From contig NZ_JABFCZ010000017.1 of NCBI RefSeq assembly GCF_014692675.1, positions 83,340 to 147,339 on the forward strand: a DNA stretch of 64,000 bases, read 5' to 3'. The notes under the pieces were generated by a model. It made no database searches. It had not been told where the DNA came from and saw only the letters and a program-made list of their open reading frames with translations. The translations under genes were made by a program, and so were the position numbers. Positions 34,352-43,676 of this stretch are shown here, piece after piece (position 1 is the first letter of the stretch; every line of letters starts with the position of its first letter). Source of the DNA: Roseibium aggregatum (GTDB lineage: Bacteria; Pseudomonadota; Alphaproteobacteria; Rhizobiales; Stappiaceae).

Positions 34352-35826
34352 AGCCCGAACACCCAGCGGCCGATGGTGGCGGCAATGACGAACACCACGG
34401 CGATACTGACGACATCGAGCAGGGCGCCGGCGCGCAGCATCTGCTGCGAGCTGACGGCACCGGAACCATAGACGATGGCATTGGGCGGGGTCGCGACCGG
34501 CAGCATGAAGCCGAGCGAGGCGGCAAGCACCACCGGAAGCGCAAGCGTCAGCGGATCCGCACCCATGCCGACGGCGGCCGCGCCCGCCACGGGCAGGAAG
34601 ACGGCGGCCATGGCCGTGTTGGAGGCAAGCTCGCCCAGGTAGACGATCACCACCATGACGGCGAGGATCAGCACATTGGCCGGCAATGTTTGAAGCGCGC
34701 TCATGCCCGCGCCGATCCAGTCGGCCAGTCCGGTGCTGGCAATGGCGCCAGCGAGCGACAGCCCGCCGCCGAACAGGATCAGGACGTCCCAGCGCAGGGT
34801 CTTGATGTCGTCCCACTCCAGCAGGAACGTTCCGCTGGACCAGCGGTCGGGAAGAACGAACAGGGCAAGCGCGCCGATCATGGCGATGCCGGCATCCGAA
34901 AGCGGCAGTCCGGGAACGAGATCGGCGATCAGCGGCCGGGTCAGCCACAGGAGCGCGACGACGACCATGACGCCGGCGACCGTATATTCCTGCCGCGACA
35001 TCGGTCCCAGATCCTGCGTGCCGTCATGTCCGGAAGTCAGAACGGAGTCAGGGAAGGCGGCCGGAACCTTGAATGTGACCTTCGTCAGCAGAAACCAGGT
35101 CAGGGGCAGGAGCACCAGCACGGCCGGAATGCCCACCAGCATCCACTCGGCAAAGCCGATGCGGATGTCGTAGGTCTCCAGCAGAAAGCCTGCGAAGAGC
35201 GCATTCGGCGGAGTGCCGATCAGCGTGCCCATGCCGCCGATGGTGGCGCCATAGGCGATGGCAAGCATCAGTGCCGGGGCGAAGGCGATCCGCGGATCGT
35301 CCGGGCGGTCGGAATTCTCGCTGCACAGGGTGGTTACGATCGACTGGGCGATCGGCAGCATGACCATGGAGGTCGCCGTGTTGCTCACCCACATGCTCAG
35401 GAAAGCCGTGATCCCCATCATGCCGGCGATGATCGCGGGCGGGCTCTGGCCGACCCGGCGCAGGACCTTCAGGGCAAGCCGCCGGTGAAGCTGCCAGCGT
35501 TCCAGTCCTCTTGCCAGAATGAAGCCGCCGAGAAACAGGAAGATCAGGGGATTGGCGTAGGATTGCGCCGCGCTGTCGAAGGAACTGATCCCGAGCAGGG
35601 GAAACAGCACCAGGGGAACGAGCGCTGTTGCCGCCAGCGGCAGCGCCTCGCTCATCCACCAGATCGCCATCAGCAGCCCGACCGCCGCCACCGCCCAGCC
35701 CTCGGCCGAAAGGCCCTCCGGACGCGGCAGGGCCAGGATCGCGACGAGGGCGATCAGGCCGCCGAGAAGACCGGCCTTTTTCGTGAAGACGGCGAGGGAG
35801 GATTGGGGCGGAGCGGATGGCATCAT
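34348..35826 (-). CDS. SLC13/DASS-family anion:sodium symporter
   Basis: 492 residues, about 12 membrane segments. The paired SNT motifs of divalent anion symporters are visible: MWVSNTATSMVMLPIA in the first half and ELASNTAMAAVFLPVAG in the second, with GTPPNALFAG and TPPNAIVYG hairpins. It should import dicarboxylates or sulfate-like anions with sodium; the substrate is not resolved. Not part of the cbb operon (opposite strand). Confidence 0.9.
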   Translation of the reverse strand: MMPSAPPQSSLAVFTKKAGLLGGLIALVAILALPRPEGLSAEGWAVAAVGLLMAIWWMSEALPLAATALVPLVLFPLLGISSFDSAAQSYANPLIFLFLGGFILARGLERWQLHRRLALKVLRRVGQSPPAIIAGMMGITAFLSMWVSNTATSMVMLPIAQSIVTTLCSENSDRPDDPRIAFAPALMLAIAYGATIGGMGTLIGTPPNALFAGFLLETYDIRIGFAEWMLVGIPAVLVLLPLTWFLLTKVTFKVPAAFPDSVLTSGHDGTQDLGPMSRQEYTVAGVMVVVALLWLTRPLIADLVPGLPLSDAGIAMIGALALFVLPDRWSSGTFLLEWDDIKTLRWDVLILFGGGLSLAGAIASTGLADWIGAGMSALQTLPANVLILAVMVVIVYLGELASNTAMAAVFLPVAGAAAVGMGADPLTLALPVVLAASLGFMLPVATPPNAIVYGSGAVSSQQMLRAGALLDVVSIAVVFVIAATIGRWVFGL

Positions 35827-35915
35827 CTGGACAGGCGGTTCGTTGCCGGAAGGGGTGAAGGTGGTTTCAAACCCTAGGAGGTGTGGCCCCAGTATGCCAA
35901 GAGGTTCCTCGCGCT

Positions 35916-35945
35916 AAAAAGCCCCGGCAGCGATGCTGCCGGGGC
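35916..35945 (-). terminator. Rho-independent terminator of the CbiM gene
   Basis: On the minus strand an 11-bp GC-rich stem, GCCCCGGCAGC (35921-35931) and its complement (35935-35945) with a 3-base loop, is followed by five T. It lies 25 bases after the CbiM stop. Confidence 0.85.
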
Positions 35946-35970
35946 CTGTCCCGTTCAAACGATGCGAATA

Positions 35971-36654
35971 TCAGGCCGCTGCGTTGAAAAGGCGATTGGA
36001 AACGAACGGTGATGCCTTCAGGCCGGACAGCGTCTTGGCGCCGGCCAGAACGCCGAGATCGGCGAGCGGCTCGATCAGGACGACCAGCATGTAGGCCGCA
36101 CCGAAAGAGGTGACCGACGCGATGTTTTCCGCGCCGAAGCCCTGTCCGTAGAACGCCCAGAAGGCAACCCAGCCGACGATGCCGCCCTGATAGGCGGTCG
36201 AAAGCACCAGGGCCTGCCTGTATTCGATGTTCACGTAAGGCGTGTCGGCCGGAATGATCCGCTTGGCGATCTGGCTGATGGCAAACAGCGGCACCAGCAG
36301 GGTGGTGACGTTGATGCCGTATTGCGGCAGATCGAACGGTGCGAAGAACAGGCCCTGCAGCAGCAGGCCCGCGGCCAGGCCGATGGCTGCCGGACCGGCG
36401 CCGAACATCAGGTAGAGGGTCGAGCCGAGGATCAGGTGAACTTCCGAAACGCCGACCGGGTAGTGCGGCAGGATCTGGAAAAAGCTGAAGACGAGGGCGG
36501 TGGCCAGAACGCCGCGGCCGGCAAGCGCGGACAGACCGCCGTCGTTGCGCACCGTGTTGAAGGCGAATTTGGCAGCGGTCCCGAGAGCGGCGGCCGCCGT
36601 TGCGTAGCTCAGGACGATCTTGGCACCGTCGACGATGCCGGGTTCGATATGCAT
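35971..36654 (-). CDS. cbiM: CbiM-family cobalt transport membrane protein
   Basis: 227 residues, about six membrane segments. The N-terminus MHIEPGIVDG matches the invariant Met-His start of CbiM/NikM metal-binding components, which supports the ATG at 36654 (preceded by AAGGAG) over an in-frame upstream ATG. No cbiN, cbiQ or cbiO genes are adjacent, so it would act alone or with energising subunits encoded elsewhere. A cobalamin riboswitch precedes it, which strongly supports cobalt (B12 precursor) uptake. Confidence 0.85.
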   Translation of the reverse strand: MHIEPGIVDGAKIVLSYATAAAALGTAAKFAFNTVRNDGGLSALAGRGVLATALVFSFFQILPHYPVGVSEVHLILGSTLYLMFGAGPAAIGLAAGLLLQGLFFAPFDLPQYGINVTTLLVPLFAISQIAKRIIPADTPYVNIEYRQALVLSTAYQGGIVGWVAFWAFYGQGFGAENIASVTSFGAAYMLVVLIEPLADLGVLAGAKTLSGLKASPFVSNRLFNAAA

Positions 36655-36723
36655 GTATGTCTCCTTTCCACACCCGCCGTGTGGGAGGTTTTTCAAGAAG
36701 GCGCGGGCGCGCCGGTTCGTCGA

Positions 36724-36900
36724 TGGCAGGTCTCCTGGCTTGCGGTTCTTTGCCTCGCCCGCCTTCCCGGTTATCGAAAACCAGTGGCCGTTGGGCTCGG
36801 CGAACCGCTCACAGTTGCGGGGGCAGCCACGGTCTTGGTCCCTGCTGGGTACGCCGCACCGTGTTCCCTTTTCATCCGCCGCGTCTTTTGCTTGGCGGAA
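36724..36900 (-). promoter_or_regulatory. Cobalamin (AdoCbl) riboswitch
   Basis: Reading the minus strand, the leader contains the B12 box GCCCCCGCAACTGTGAGCGG, preceded by AACACGGTGCGGCGTACCCA, then GCCACTGG and the closing AAGCCAGGAGACCTGCC. These are the classic conserved blocks in the right order. It lies 70 bases before the CbiM start. A short hairpin CCACAC/GTGTGG directly before the AAGGAG ribosome site suggests control of translation initiation, so CbiM would be made when cobalamin is low. Confidence 0.93.
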
Positions 36901-37028
36901 CCATCGCCGCCGAAGGTGCTGGAAACGGATGAGGCTTGCAAGTTTTTTCGCGTGTCCGCGGTCGTTTGGCCGCGGGAGCCGGCGGAAAAAACGTCCGGAA
37001 AATCAATGCCGCGTGACTGTCGCCTAAT

Positions 37029-37062
37029 GTTCATATGAGCGACACACGGCATTCATATGAAC
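37029..37062. repeat. Inverted repeat upstream of ugpB
   Basis: GTTCATATGA (37029-37038) and TCATATGAAC (37053-37062) are perfect inverse complements 14 bases apart, about 125 bp before ugpB. Each arm contains the palindrome TCATATGA. It looks like a two-site regulator target; the regulator is unknown. Confidence 0.55.
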
Positions 37063-37121
37063 CCCATACCAAGCACGGGCGGTATCGAGCGGGCTGACGG
37101 AAAGACCTCCGGCCAACCGCA

Positions 37122-37149
37122 AATACATCTTGTGCGAATACATCTTGTG
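37122..37149 (+). repeat. 15-bp-period direct repeat before ugpB
   Basis: AATACATCTTGTG occurs at 37122-37134 and again at 37137-37149, a tandem pair with 15-base period, about 40 bases upstream of the ugpB start. It could be a pair of activator half-sites (for example phosphate-regulon type, since ugp is often Pho-controlled), but it does not match the Pho box closely. Confidence 0.55.
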
Positions 37150-37187
37150 TCTGGGGCCGCCGGCCTCATCGTTTGGGAGCATCTATC

Positions 37188-38501
37188 ATGGCTTATCGTA
37201 AGACCGTCGCCAGCCTCGTCGCTGCGGCCGCCATGCTTGGCACGTCGACTGTTTCTTATGCGGCAGCAACCGATATTACCTGGTGGCACGCAATGGGCGG
37301 CCGCCTCGGCGAAGTCGTCAACGAAATCTCCACCGGCTACAACGCGTCCCAGGACGCCTGTAACCTGACCCCGGTCTACAAGGGCGGTTACGAAGACACC
37401 CTGACCGCCGGCATCGCAGCGTTCCGTGCCGGCGAACAGCCGAACATCATCCAGGTTTTCGATGCCGGTTCGGCAACCATCATCGGTGCCAAGGGCGCCG
37501 TTCTGCCGGTTGAGGATCTGCTCAAGGATAACGGCGTCGCGTTCAACATCGAGGACTACATCGCCGGCGTTCGCTACTTCTATGCCGACAGCACCGGCAA
37601 GATGATCGGCATGCCGTTCAACTCGTCCGCGCCGATCCTCTACATCAACAACGAAGCCATGGAAAAGGCCGGCGTCGAAGCACCGAAGACCTACGAGGAC
37701 TTCGAGAAGATCGCGCCGAAGCTGAAGGCCGCCGGCTACGTGCCGCTCGTCCAGTCGCACATTCCGTGGGAGTTCATCGAGAACTTCAAGTCGCGCCACA
37801 ATCTTGAATTCGCCACCAACAACAACGGCTATGACGGCGCTGCCGGCACCGAGCTGGTGTTCAGCGAGCCGATCCGCAATCACTTCAAGGCCGTCAAGAA
37901 GTGGCTCGACGAAGGCTACTTCGGCTACTACGGCACCGGCTGGGGCGACAACCAGACCCCGTTCAACGACGGCAAGGTCGCTCTGTGGATCGGTTCCTCG
38001 GGGTCCTTCGGCGGCATTTCCAAGACCGTTCAGTTCCCGTTCTCCGCGACCTACCTGCCTTACTGGAACTCGGTCAAGGGCGCCGGTACGGCTTCCTTCA
38101 TCGGCGGTGCGGCCCTGTTCGCCATGTCCGGCAAGCCGGACGCGGAAAACAAGTGCGTTGCCTCCTTCTTCAAGTACCTGACCTCTCCGGAAGTCCAGTA
38201 CCAGTGGCACCGTGAAACCGGCTATGTGCCGATCACCAACGCCGCCTACGAACTGGCCAAGAAGGACGGTTACTACGAGAAGACCCCGGCGGCTGAAGTC
38301 GGCATCAAGCAGCTGAACCTGCCGGCCGGCGAATGGACCAAGGGCTATCGCATGGGCTTCTACGTCCAGATCCGCGACGTGATGAACCGCGAAATCGGCA
38401 AGGTCTTCTCCGGCGAGACCTCCGTCGACGAAGCCTTCGACACCATCAAGGCCGACGGCGACAAGCTTCTCGCCCGCTTCGCCAAGACCGTCGAAAACTG
38501 A
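37188..38501 (+). CDS. ugpB: sn-Glycerol-3-phosphate ABC transporter binding protein (UgpB)
   Basis: 437 residues with a Sec signal peptide (TVASLVAAAAMLGTSTVSYA, cleavage near YAA-ATD). The mature N-terminus TDITWWHAMGGRLGEVVNE is characteristic of UgpB. In the family it binds G3P and glycerophosphodiesters in the periplasm. The ATG at 37188 follows GGGAGC. It opens the ugpBAEC operon, whose order is the usual one. Confidence 0.93.
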   Translation: MAYRKTVASLVAAAAMLGTSTVSYAAATDITWWHAMGGRLGEVVNEISTGYNASQDACNLTPVYKGGYEDTLTAGIAAFRAGEQPNIIQVFDAGSATIIGAKGAVLPVEDLLKDNGVAFNIEDYIAGVRYFYADSTGKMIGMPFNSSAPILYINNEAMEKAGVEAPKTYEDFEKIAPKLKAAGYVPLVQSHIPWEFIENFKSRHNLEFATNNNGYDGAAGTELVFSEPIRNHFKAVKKWLDEGYFGYYGTGWGDNQTPFNDGKVALWIGSSGSFGGISKTVQFPFSATYLPYWNSVKGAGTASFIGGAALFAMSGKPDAENKCVASFFKYLTSPEVQYQWHRETGYVPITNAAYELAKKDGYYEKTPAAEVGIKQLNLPAGEWTKGYRMGFYVQIRDVMNREIGKVFSGETSVDEAFDTIKADGDKLLARFAKTVEN

Positions 38502-38592
38502 GCCTGAAATCGAACAGGGCGGGGGCGCGGTCTGTGCGCCCCCGCCGCCGTACCTGTCTTGAAATGCAGCCCGGTCCGCCGGCGGTGAGACA

Positions 38593-39474
38593 ATGAAAAA
38601 AGTCCAGTTCCGGAACGCTTGGTTTCCCTATCTGCTGCTCCTGCCGCAGCTGTCGATCGTCGCGATCTTTTTCCTGTGGCCGGCAGCCGAGGCTGTCCGT
38701 TCCTCCTTCTATCTGGAAGATCCCTTCGGGTTCGGCGCCACCTTTGTCGGCTTCGACAATTTCGTCGATACGATCACGTCCACCGACTACGGCCGGATCG
38801 CCCGGTTCACCGGCATCTTCACCTTCTGCGTCACCTTTCTGTCGCTGGGCATCGCCCTGCTGCTTGCGGTCAAGGCGGACAAGGTGATCCACGGCGCGTC
38901 GACCTACAAGACGCTGCTCATGTGGGTCTATGCGGTCGCGCCGCCCGTCGCCGGCCTGATCGCCATTCTGCTGTTCGACCAGCATGTCGGCCCGATCGTC
39001 AAGCTGGTCGCCCTGTTCGGCTGGAAGATGCAGATCGGCGTCAATTATTTCGACACCGGCTTTGCCATGGTCATTGCCGCGGTGTGGAAGCAGATCCCGG
39101 TCAACTTCATCTTCTTCCTGTCCGGCCTTCAGGGGATTTCCAAATCCGTTCAGGAAGCGGCCAGCATCGACTGCCGCTCCGGGTTCCGCCGCTTCTGGAC
39201 CGTCACCTTCCCGCTGCTGGCGCCGACCGGGTTCTTCCTGCTGATCATCAACATCACCTACGCCTTCTTCGATACCTTCGGCATCATCGACGTCATCCTG
39301 AAGACCGAGCCGGGCAACAACCCGGTGACGCTGGTCTACAAGGTCTATCTCGACGGCTTCCGGGGCAACGATCTCGGCGGGTCCTCGGCCCAGTCGGTCG
39401 TCCTGATGATCCTCGTCTTCATTCTCACCGTCATCCAGTTCCGCCTGATCGAGCGGCGCATCCACTACACCTGA
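38593..39474 (+). CDS. ugpA: Glycerol-3-phosphate ABC transporter permease (UgpA)
   Basis: 293 residues, six membrane segments of the MalF type. The EAA loop EAASIDCRSGFRRFWTVTFPL contacts UgpC. A gap of 91 bases after ugpB contains a GC-rich hairpin-prone stretch, common where binding-protein mRNA is made in excess. It pairs with UgpE to form the channel. Confidence 0.92.
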   Translation: MKKVQFRNAWFPYLLLLPQLSIVAIFFLWPAAEAVRSSFYLEDPFGFGATFVGFDNFVDTITSTDYGRIARFTGIFTFCVTFLSLGIALLLAVKADKVIHGASTYKTLLMWVYAVAPPVAGLIAILLFDQHVGPIVKLVALFGWKMQIGVNYFDTGFAMVIAAVWKQIPVNFIFFLSGLQGISKSVQEAASIDCRSGFRRFWTVTFPLLAPTGFFLLIINITYAFFDTFGIIDVILKTEPGNNPVTLVYKVYLDGFRGNDLGGSSAQSVVLMILVFILTVIQFRLIERRIHYT

Positions 39475-39483
39475 GGATTGGTC

Positions 39484-40326
39484 ATGAAACGTCTTCAGAT
39501 CATGGATCACGTCATTCTGCTGGCCGGCGTGTTCTTCATGGTGGCGCCGGTCTTCCTGGCCTTCCTGACGTCGACCCATGACGCGGTCACCATTTACCGC
39601 TCCGGCATGCAGTTTACGCTGGGCGACAACTTCCTGGAAAACTACCACACGGTGCTGACCCAGGCCGGCGGCTTCACCAAGCAGGTCAACGGCCTGGTGA
39701 TGCTGAAGAACTCGCTGATCCTCGGCTTCGGCTTTGCCATCGGCAAGATCGTGATCTCGATGCTGGCGGCCTATGCCATCGTCTATTTCCGTTTTCCATT
39801 TGCGAGCTTCTGTTTCTGGATCATCTTTTCCACCCTGCTCCTGCCGCTGGAAGTGCGCATCCTGCCGTCCTACGAGATCGTGCAGTCGCTCGGTCTGGTG
39901 AACACCTACACCGGCATGATCGTGCCGCTGATCGCATCGGCGACGGGCACCTTCTTCTTCCGCCAGTTCTTCATGTCGGTGCCCGAGGAACTTCTGGAAG
40001 CCGCGCGGATCGACGGGGCGGGGGCCTGGAAATTCTTCATCGACATCCTGGTGCCGCTGTCAAAGACCATGATCGCGGCGATCTTCATCATCATGTTCGT
40101 CTATGGCTGGAACCAGTATCTCTGGCCGACGCTGATCACCACCGACGAGACGTTCTTCACCCTCGTGCGCGGCATCAAGCAGATCCTCAAGGTCTGGATC
40201 GGGGCGCAGATCCCCGACTACGACCAGGCCATGGCGCTTGCCATCCTGGCCATGCTGCCGCCGGTCATCGTCGTCGTGATCTTCCAGAGCTGGTTCATCA
40301 AGGGGCTCGTCGAGAGCGACAAGTGA
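39484..40326 (+). CDS. ugpE: Glycerol-3-phosphate ABC transporter permease (UgpE)
   Basis: 280 residues, six membrane segments of the MalG type with EAA loop EAARIDGAGAWKFFIDILVPL. I take the ATG at 39484, 4-5 bases after TGAGGATTGG; the TTG two codons upstream is less likely. It follows ugpA by 9 bases. Confidence 0.92.
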   Translation: MKRLQIMDHVILLAGVFFMVAPVFLAFLTSTHDAVTIYRSGMQFTLGDNFLENYHTVLTQAGGFTKQVNGLVMLKNSLILGFGFAIGKIVISMLAAYAIVYFRFPFASFCFWIIFSTLLLPLEVRILPSYEIVQSLGLVNTYTGMIVPLIASATGTFFFRQFFMSVPEELLEAARIDGAGAWKFFIDILVPLSKTMIAAIFIIMFVYGWNQYLWPTLITTDETFFTLVRGIKQILKVWIGAQIPDYDQAMALAILAMLPPVIVVVIFQSWFIKGLVESDK

Positions 40327-40334
40327 GGCAATAA

Positions 40335-41417
40335 ATGGCAACGATTACGCTCGATACGGTCCGCAAGGTCTACGCCGGCAACGTGGAAGCAGTCAAAGGC
40401 GTGTCCGTCGATATCGACGACGGCGAATTCATCGTCCTCGTCGGCCCGTCCGGCTGCGGCAAGTCCACGCTTTTGCGCATGATCGCCGGCCTGGAAGACA
40501 TCACCACGGGCGACATCAGCATCGGCGACAGGATCGTCAACAAGGTCGATCCGGCGGACCGGGACATCGCCATGGTGTTCCAGAACTATGCGCTCTACCC
40601 GCATATGACCGTCTACAACAACCTGGCTTACGGGTTGCGCAACCGGAAGATCGCCAAGGACGAAATCGACCGGCGGGTGAAGGAAGCCGCCCGCATTCTG
40701 GAGATCGGCGATTATCTGGAGCGCAAGCCGCGCATGCTGTCCGGCGGTCAGCGCCAGCGCGTCGCCATGGGCCGGGCCATCGTTCGCGAACCGGCAGCCT
40801 TCCTGTTCGACGAGCCGCTGTCGAACCTGGACGCCAAGCTCCGGGTCCAGATGCGGGTGGAAATCAAGCGCCTGCAGAAGGCGCTGGGCACCACCAGCGT
40901 CTATGTCACCCACGACCAGCTGGAGGCCATGACGCTCGCCGACCGGCTGATCGTTTTGAACGGCGGCGCCATCGAGCAGATCGGCGCGCCGGTGGACGTC
41001 TACGACAAGCCGGCTTCCACATTTGTCGCAAGCTTCATCGGCTCGCCCGCCATGAACCTGGTTCCGGTCCGTTCCGAAAACGGTCGTCTGCAGGCGGAAA
41101 GCGGAGCCGGCCTCGACGCGCCGAACCTGCACGGTTCGGACCGCTACCTCCTCGGCATCCGCCCCGAACATCTGGAAATCAGCGGCGAGAAGGCGAACGG
41201 CACGGATGGGCTTTCTATGGAATTCACCGTCAATGTCCTGGAACCGGTCGGTGCGGAAAGCTACATCTATGGCCAGCTCGACGGAGCCGGACCGGAAATC
41301 GTCGTGCGCGCGCCGAGCCATGCCCGCTATGATCCCGGCACGGTGCTCTATCTGAATGCAACGGCTGCCGACATTCATTTCTTCGACGCGGAAAACGGCC
41401 GCCGGATCGAAGGGTGA
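40335..41417 (+). CDS. ugpC: Glycerol-3-phosphate ABC transporter ATPase (UgpC)
   Basis: 360 residues. Walker [11 protein letters not shown]-loop [11 protein letters not shown], signature LSGGQRQRV, Walker [12 protein letters not shown] and H-loop YVTHD are all intact. A C-terminal OB-fold regulatory domain of the MalK type begins near residue 240. It powers uptake of G3P by the preceding components. Confidence 0.93.
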   Translation: MATITLDTVRKVYAGNVEAVKGVSVDIDDGEFIVLVGPSGCGKSTLLRMIAGLEDITTGDISIGDRIVNKVDPADRDIAMVFQNYALYPHMTVYNNLAYGLRNRKIAKDEIDRRVKEAARILEIGDYLERKPRMLSGGQRQRVAMGRAIVREPAAFLFDEPLSNLDAKLRVQMRVEIKRLQKALGTTSVYVTHDQLEAMTLADRLIVLNGGAIEQIGAPVDVYDKPASTFVASFIGSPAMNLVPVRSENGRLQAESGAGLDAPNLHGSDRYLLGIRPEHLEISGEKANGTDGLSMEFTVNVLEPVGAESYIYGQLDGAGPEIVVRAPSHARYDPGTVLYLNATAADIHFFDAENGRRIEG

Positions 41418-41441
41418 ACCACCCGCTCGGGGGCGTAAGCG

Positions 41442-42644
41442 TTACGTCAGCGCCCTGAGCCGGAGCATGGCGACAATTCCGAAGGCCGGGCCGATGGCCA
41501 TGATCACGAAGACGGCGGGCCAGCTTATGGCGGCCGCCAGCATCGGCGTTGCCTGCACCGTGAAGAAGGTCAGGCCAAAGCCGAGCGCGGTCTGAAACGT
41601 CATCAGGCTGCCGGTCATTTCCGGCGGTGAATGGTCGGCGACCAGCGCCGAGAACTGGGCTGAATCCGGCAGGATGGCCGCGCCCCAGACAAGCACGCAG
41701 ATCATCGTGATCCAGGGCGGGCCGCCAAAGGTGGCAGCCGTCGCCAGTGCCGCACTGCCGCTGAAGGCGAGGGCTGTGAGCGCGATGTTTTCCTTGCCGA
41801 GGCGGTCCGCGAACAGGCCTGCCACGATGCTGGTCGCGCCTCCCGCCGCGATGGCGCCGAAGGCGAGCAGCCGCCCGAAGACGAGGGCCTTTCCCTCCGC
41901 CATCGACGCGCTGAAGGACAAGGTGGCGGCAAGGCCGATCCAGGCCCACATGGCGTAGAGCTCCCACATGTGGCAGAGGTAGCCCGCATAGGCGAGCCGA
42001 ACCTTCCGGTTGGTCCAGGCGAGCGCTATGGAGCGGAACCGGAATTCTCCGGCCGCCGCATGGAAGGGCCCGAGTTTCGTCGCCAGGCACAGAAGCCCGC
42101 CGATTGCCGCCGCCAGGGACGCGACGCCGACGCTCCACCGCCAGTCGGCCCCGCCGGCAAGCGCCAAAAGATGGGGTGCGGCCGAGCCGAAGGTGAGCGC
42201 TCCGACCAGGGCGCCGACCAGAAAGCCACGGTCGCGCTGGCCCCAGCCGACGACGATCTTCATGCCGACCGGATAGACGCCGGCCAGCATGGCGCCGGTA
42301 ATGAACCGGGCAAGGATCGCGGGATCGCTGCCGGGCACCGTCACCAGCAGGCTGGCATTGGCCACCGCCGCGATCAGGGCGGAGGCCGCAAAGGCCCGTC
42401 GCGGATCGAACCGGTCCGGCAGGCCGAAAATGGCGGAGACCAGCGCGCCCGCGACAAAGCCGATCTGGACGGCGCTCGAAAGGGCCGCCTGCCGGAATTC
42501 CGAGATCGGAACTTCCGCCACCATGTCCGGCAGGATCGCCGCCGACATGAACCACAGGCTCATGCCGGAAATTTCCGCCAGCATCAGGAAGAACAGCGAC
42601 CGGTATTTGCCCGCCGGGGCAGAGATTGCGCCGGGTTCAGACAT
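41442..42644 (-). CDS. Major facilitator superfamily transporter
   Basis: 400 residues with about 12 membrane segments and MFS-type loop PDRFDPRRAF between segments 2 and 3. It resembles the YbfB/nitrate-like or drug-efflux branches but the substrate is not evident. Its start overlaps the stop of the YjbR gene by 8 bp, so the two are co-translated. Confidence 0.85.
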   Translation of the reverse strand: MSEPGAISAPAGKYRSLFFLMLAEISGMSLWFMSAAILPDMVAEVPISEFRQAALSSAVQIGFVAGALVSAIFGLPDRFDPRRAFAASALIAAVANASLLVTVPGSDPAILARFITGAMLAGVYPVGMKIVVGWGQRDRGFLVGALVGALTFGSAAPHLLALAGGADWRWSVGVASLAAAIGGLLCLATKLGPFHAAAGEFRFRSIALAWTNRKVRLAYAGYLCHMWELYAMWAWIGLAATLSFSASMAEGKALVFGRLLAFGAIAAGGATSIVAGLFADRLGKENIALTALAFSGSAALATAATFGGPPWITMICVLVWGAAILPDSAQFSALVADHSPPEMTGSLMTFQTALGFGLTFFTVQATPMLAAAISWPAVFVIMAIGPAFGIVAMLRLRALT

Positions 42645-42996
42645 CGATCCCGAGCTCCTGGCGCAGTTTTTTCGTCAGTTTCGAAGCGACAAGACCATGC
42701 GCGGTGGCGATATAGGTTTTCATATCCTCATCGGTGAGCGTGCCGTCCTCGGCGACCTGCACCCATTTTGCACGCGCCAGGTAAGGTGCCGGAACGATGC
42801 CGTCTTCTTCCGTGAGCATCATGTAGGACAGGTCCGAACACTTGAAGGCGATCCGCTGCCCGGAGCCCTCGCCCCAGCTGGAGCAGATCGCGAAAATCTT
42901 GCCGCCGACTTTCCACACCGAGGCATTGCCCCACTGAACGACGTTGGTCGTGGCCGGCAGGCCGGCGCAATAGGCATCGAATTCGGAGCGGGTCAT
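42637..42996 (-). CDS. MmcQ/YjbR-family DNA-binding protein
   Basis: 119 residues with the YjbR double-wing fold pattern: WGNASVWKVGGKIFAICS, then RIAFKCSDLSYMML and a C-terminal helix SKLTKKLRQELG. E. coli YjbR binds DNA; roles remain unclear. Overlap with the MFS gene by 8 bp suggests a shared transcript. Confidence 0.85.
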   Translation of the reverse strand: MTRSEFDAYCAGLPATTNVVQWGNASVWKVGGKIFAICSSWGEGSGQRIAFKCSDLSYMMLTEEDGIVPAPYLARAKWVQVAEDGTLTDEDMKTYIATAHGLVASKLTKKLRQELGIDV

Positions 42997-43097
42997 GGGC
43001 GTGGGCTTTGGAGAACGAAACGGAACGTGGAGACTTTGCAGGCGGTTCGCGGTCTCCGCAAGCCCCCGGCGCCGTCCGGCCGCTCAGTTGACGGGAA

Positions 43098-43126
43098 CTT
43101 GAAGTCTCGGGCCCAAGTCGCCATAT
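43098..43126 (+). promoter_or_regulatory. Heat-shock sigma-32 (RpoH) promoter
   Basis: CTTGAAG, 14 bases, CGCCATAT. This matches the RpoH consensus CTTGAAA-N11-16-CCCCATNT with one mismatch in each box. It lies about 85 bp before the hsp20 start. Confidence 0.75.
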
Positions 43127-43139
43127 TCCTTGCAGACGA

Positions 43140-43212
43140 GGGGTGAGACCCACCCCGTCCGGATGCCTGGTACAGGGTCCGGGTGCAAGGTCGCTTTAAA
43201 AGGACTTTGACG
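43140..43212 (+). promoter_or_regulatory. Candidate ROSE-type RNA thermometer
   Basis: The leader before hsp20 can form two or three successive hairpins: GGGTG/CCACCC at its start, and CCGGA/TCCGG in the middle. It ends with GGTCGCTTTAAAAGGAC. The TCGCT element matches the U(U/C)GCU motif that masks the Shine-Dalgarno in rhizobial ROSE elements. The last hairpin was judged by eye only. Confidence 0.5.
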
Positions 43213-43641
43213 ATGACACGTATGTCGGCGTTTTCCAGCCCGTTCTTGCTCGGGTTCGATGACATAGAGCGGGTGCTCGACCGGGTTTCGAAAGCCGCCA
43301 ATGACGGCTATCCGCCCTACAATATCGAGCGGTTGCCCAAGACCGAAGATCAGGGTGACGTCATCCGAATTACTCTGGCTGTGGCCGGGTTTACCCGCGA
43401 GCAGCTCGATGTGTCGGTTGAGGAAAGCCAGCTGGTCATCCGCGGCCGTCAGGTGGACGACAAGTCGCGCCAGTATCTGCACCGCGGCATTGCCGCGCGC
43501 CAGTTCCAGCGTGCCTTTGTCCTGGCCGAGGGCATCGAGATCCTCGGGGCCGACCTGAAGGACGGTCTTCTGTCGATCGATCTTGCGCGCCCGGAACCGG
43601 AACGCGTTATCCGGAAAATCGAAATCTCCAACGGCGAATGA
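43213..43641 (+). CDS. Small heat-shock protein Hsp20 (IbpA type)
   Basis: 142 residues. The alpha-crystallin domain runs from about residue 28 (PPYNIERLPKTEDQGDVIRI) to 130 and includes VAGFTREQLDVSVEESQLVI and a final LSIDLARPEPE. It is an ATP-independent holdase. The ATG at 43213 follows AAGGAC. The RpoH promoter and possible thermometer fit heat induction. Its stop overlaps an upstream in-frame extension of the next gene; I place that gene's start further downstream. Confidence 0.92.
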   Translation: MTRMSAFSSPFLLGFDDIERVLDRVSKAANDGYPPYNIERLPKTEDQGDVIRITLAVAGFTREQLDVSVEESQLVIRGRQVDDKSRQYLHRGIAARQFQRAFVLAEGIEILGADLKDGLLSIDLARPEPERVIRKIEISNGE

Positions 43642-43676
43642 CCCGTTCGCCGGATAAGGAAAATGGAGAGTATCTG

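Noticed and set aside
37014..37034. Pho box before ugpB
   Set aside because: CTGTCGC-CTAA-TGTTCAT matches the CTGTCAT repeat at too few positions to call.
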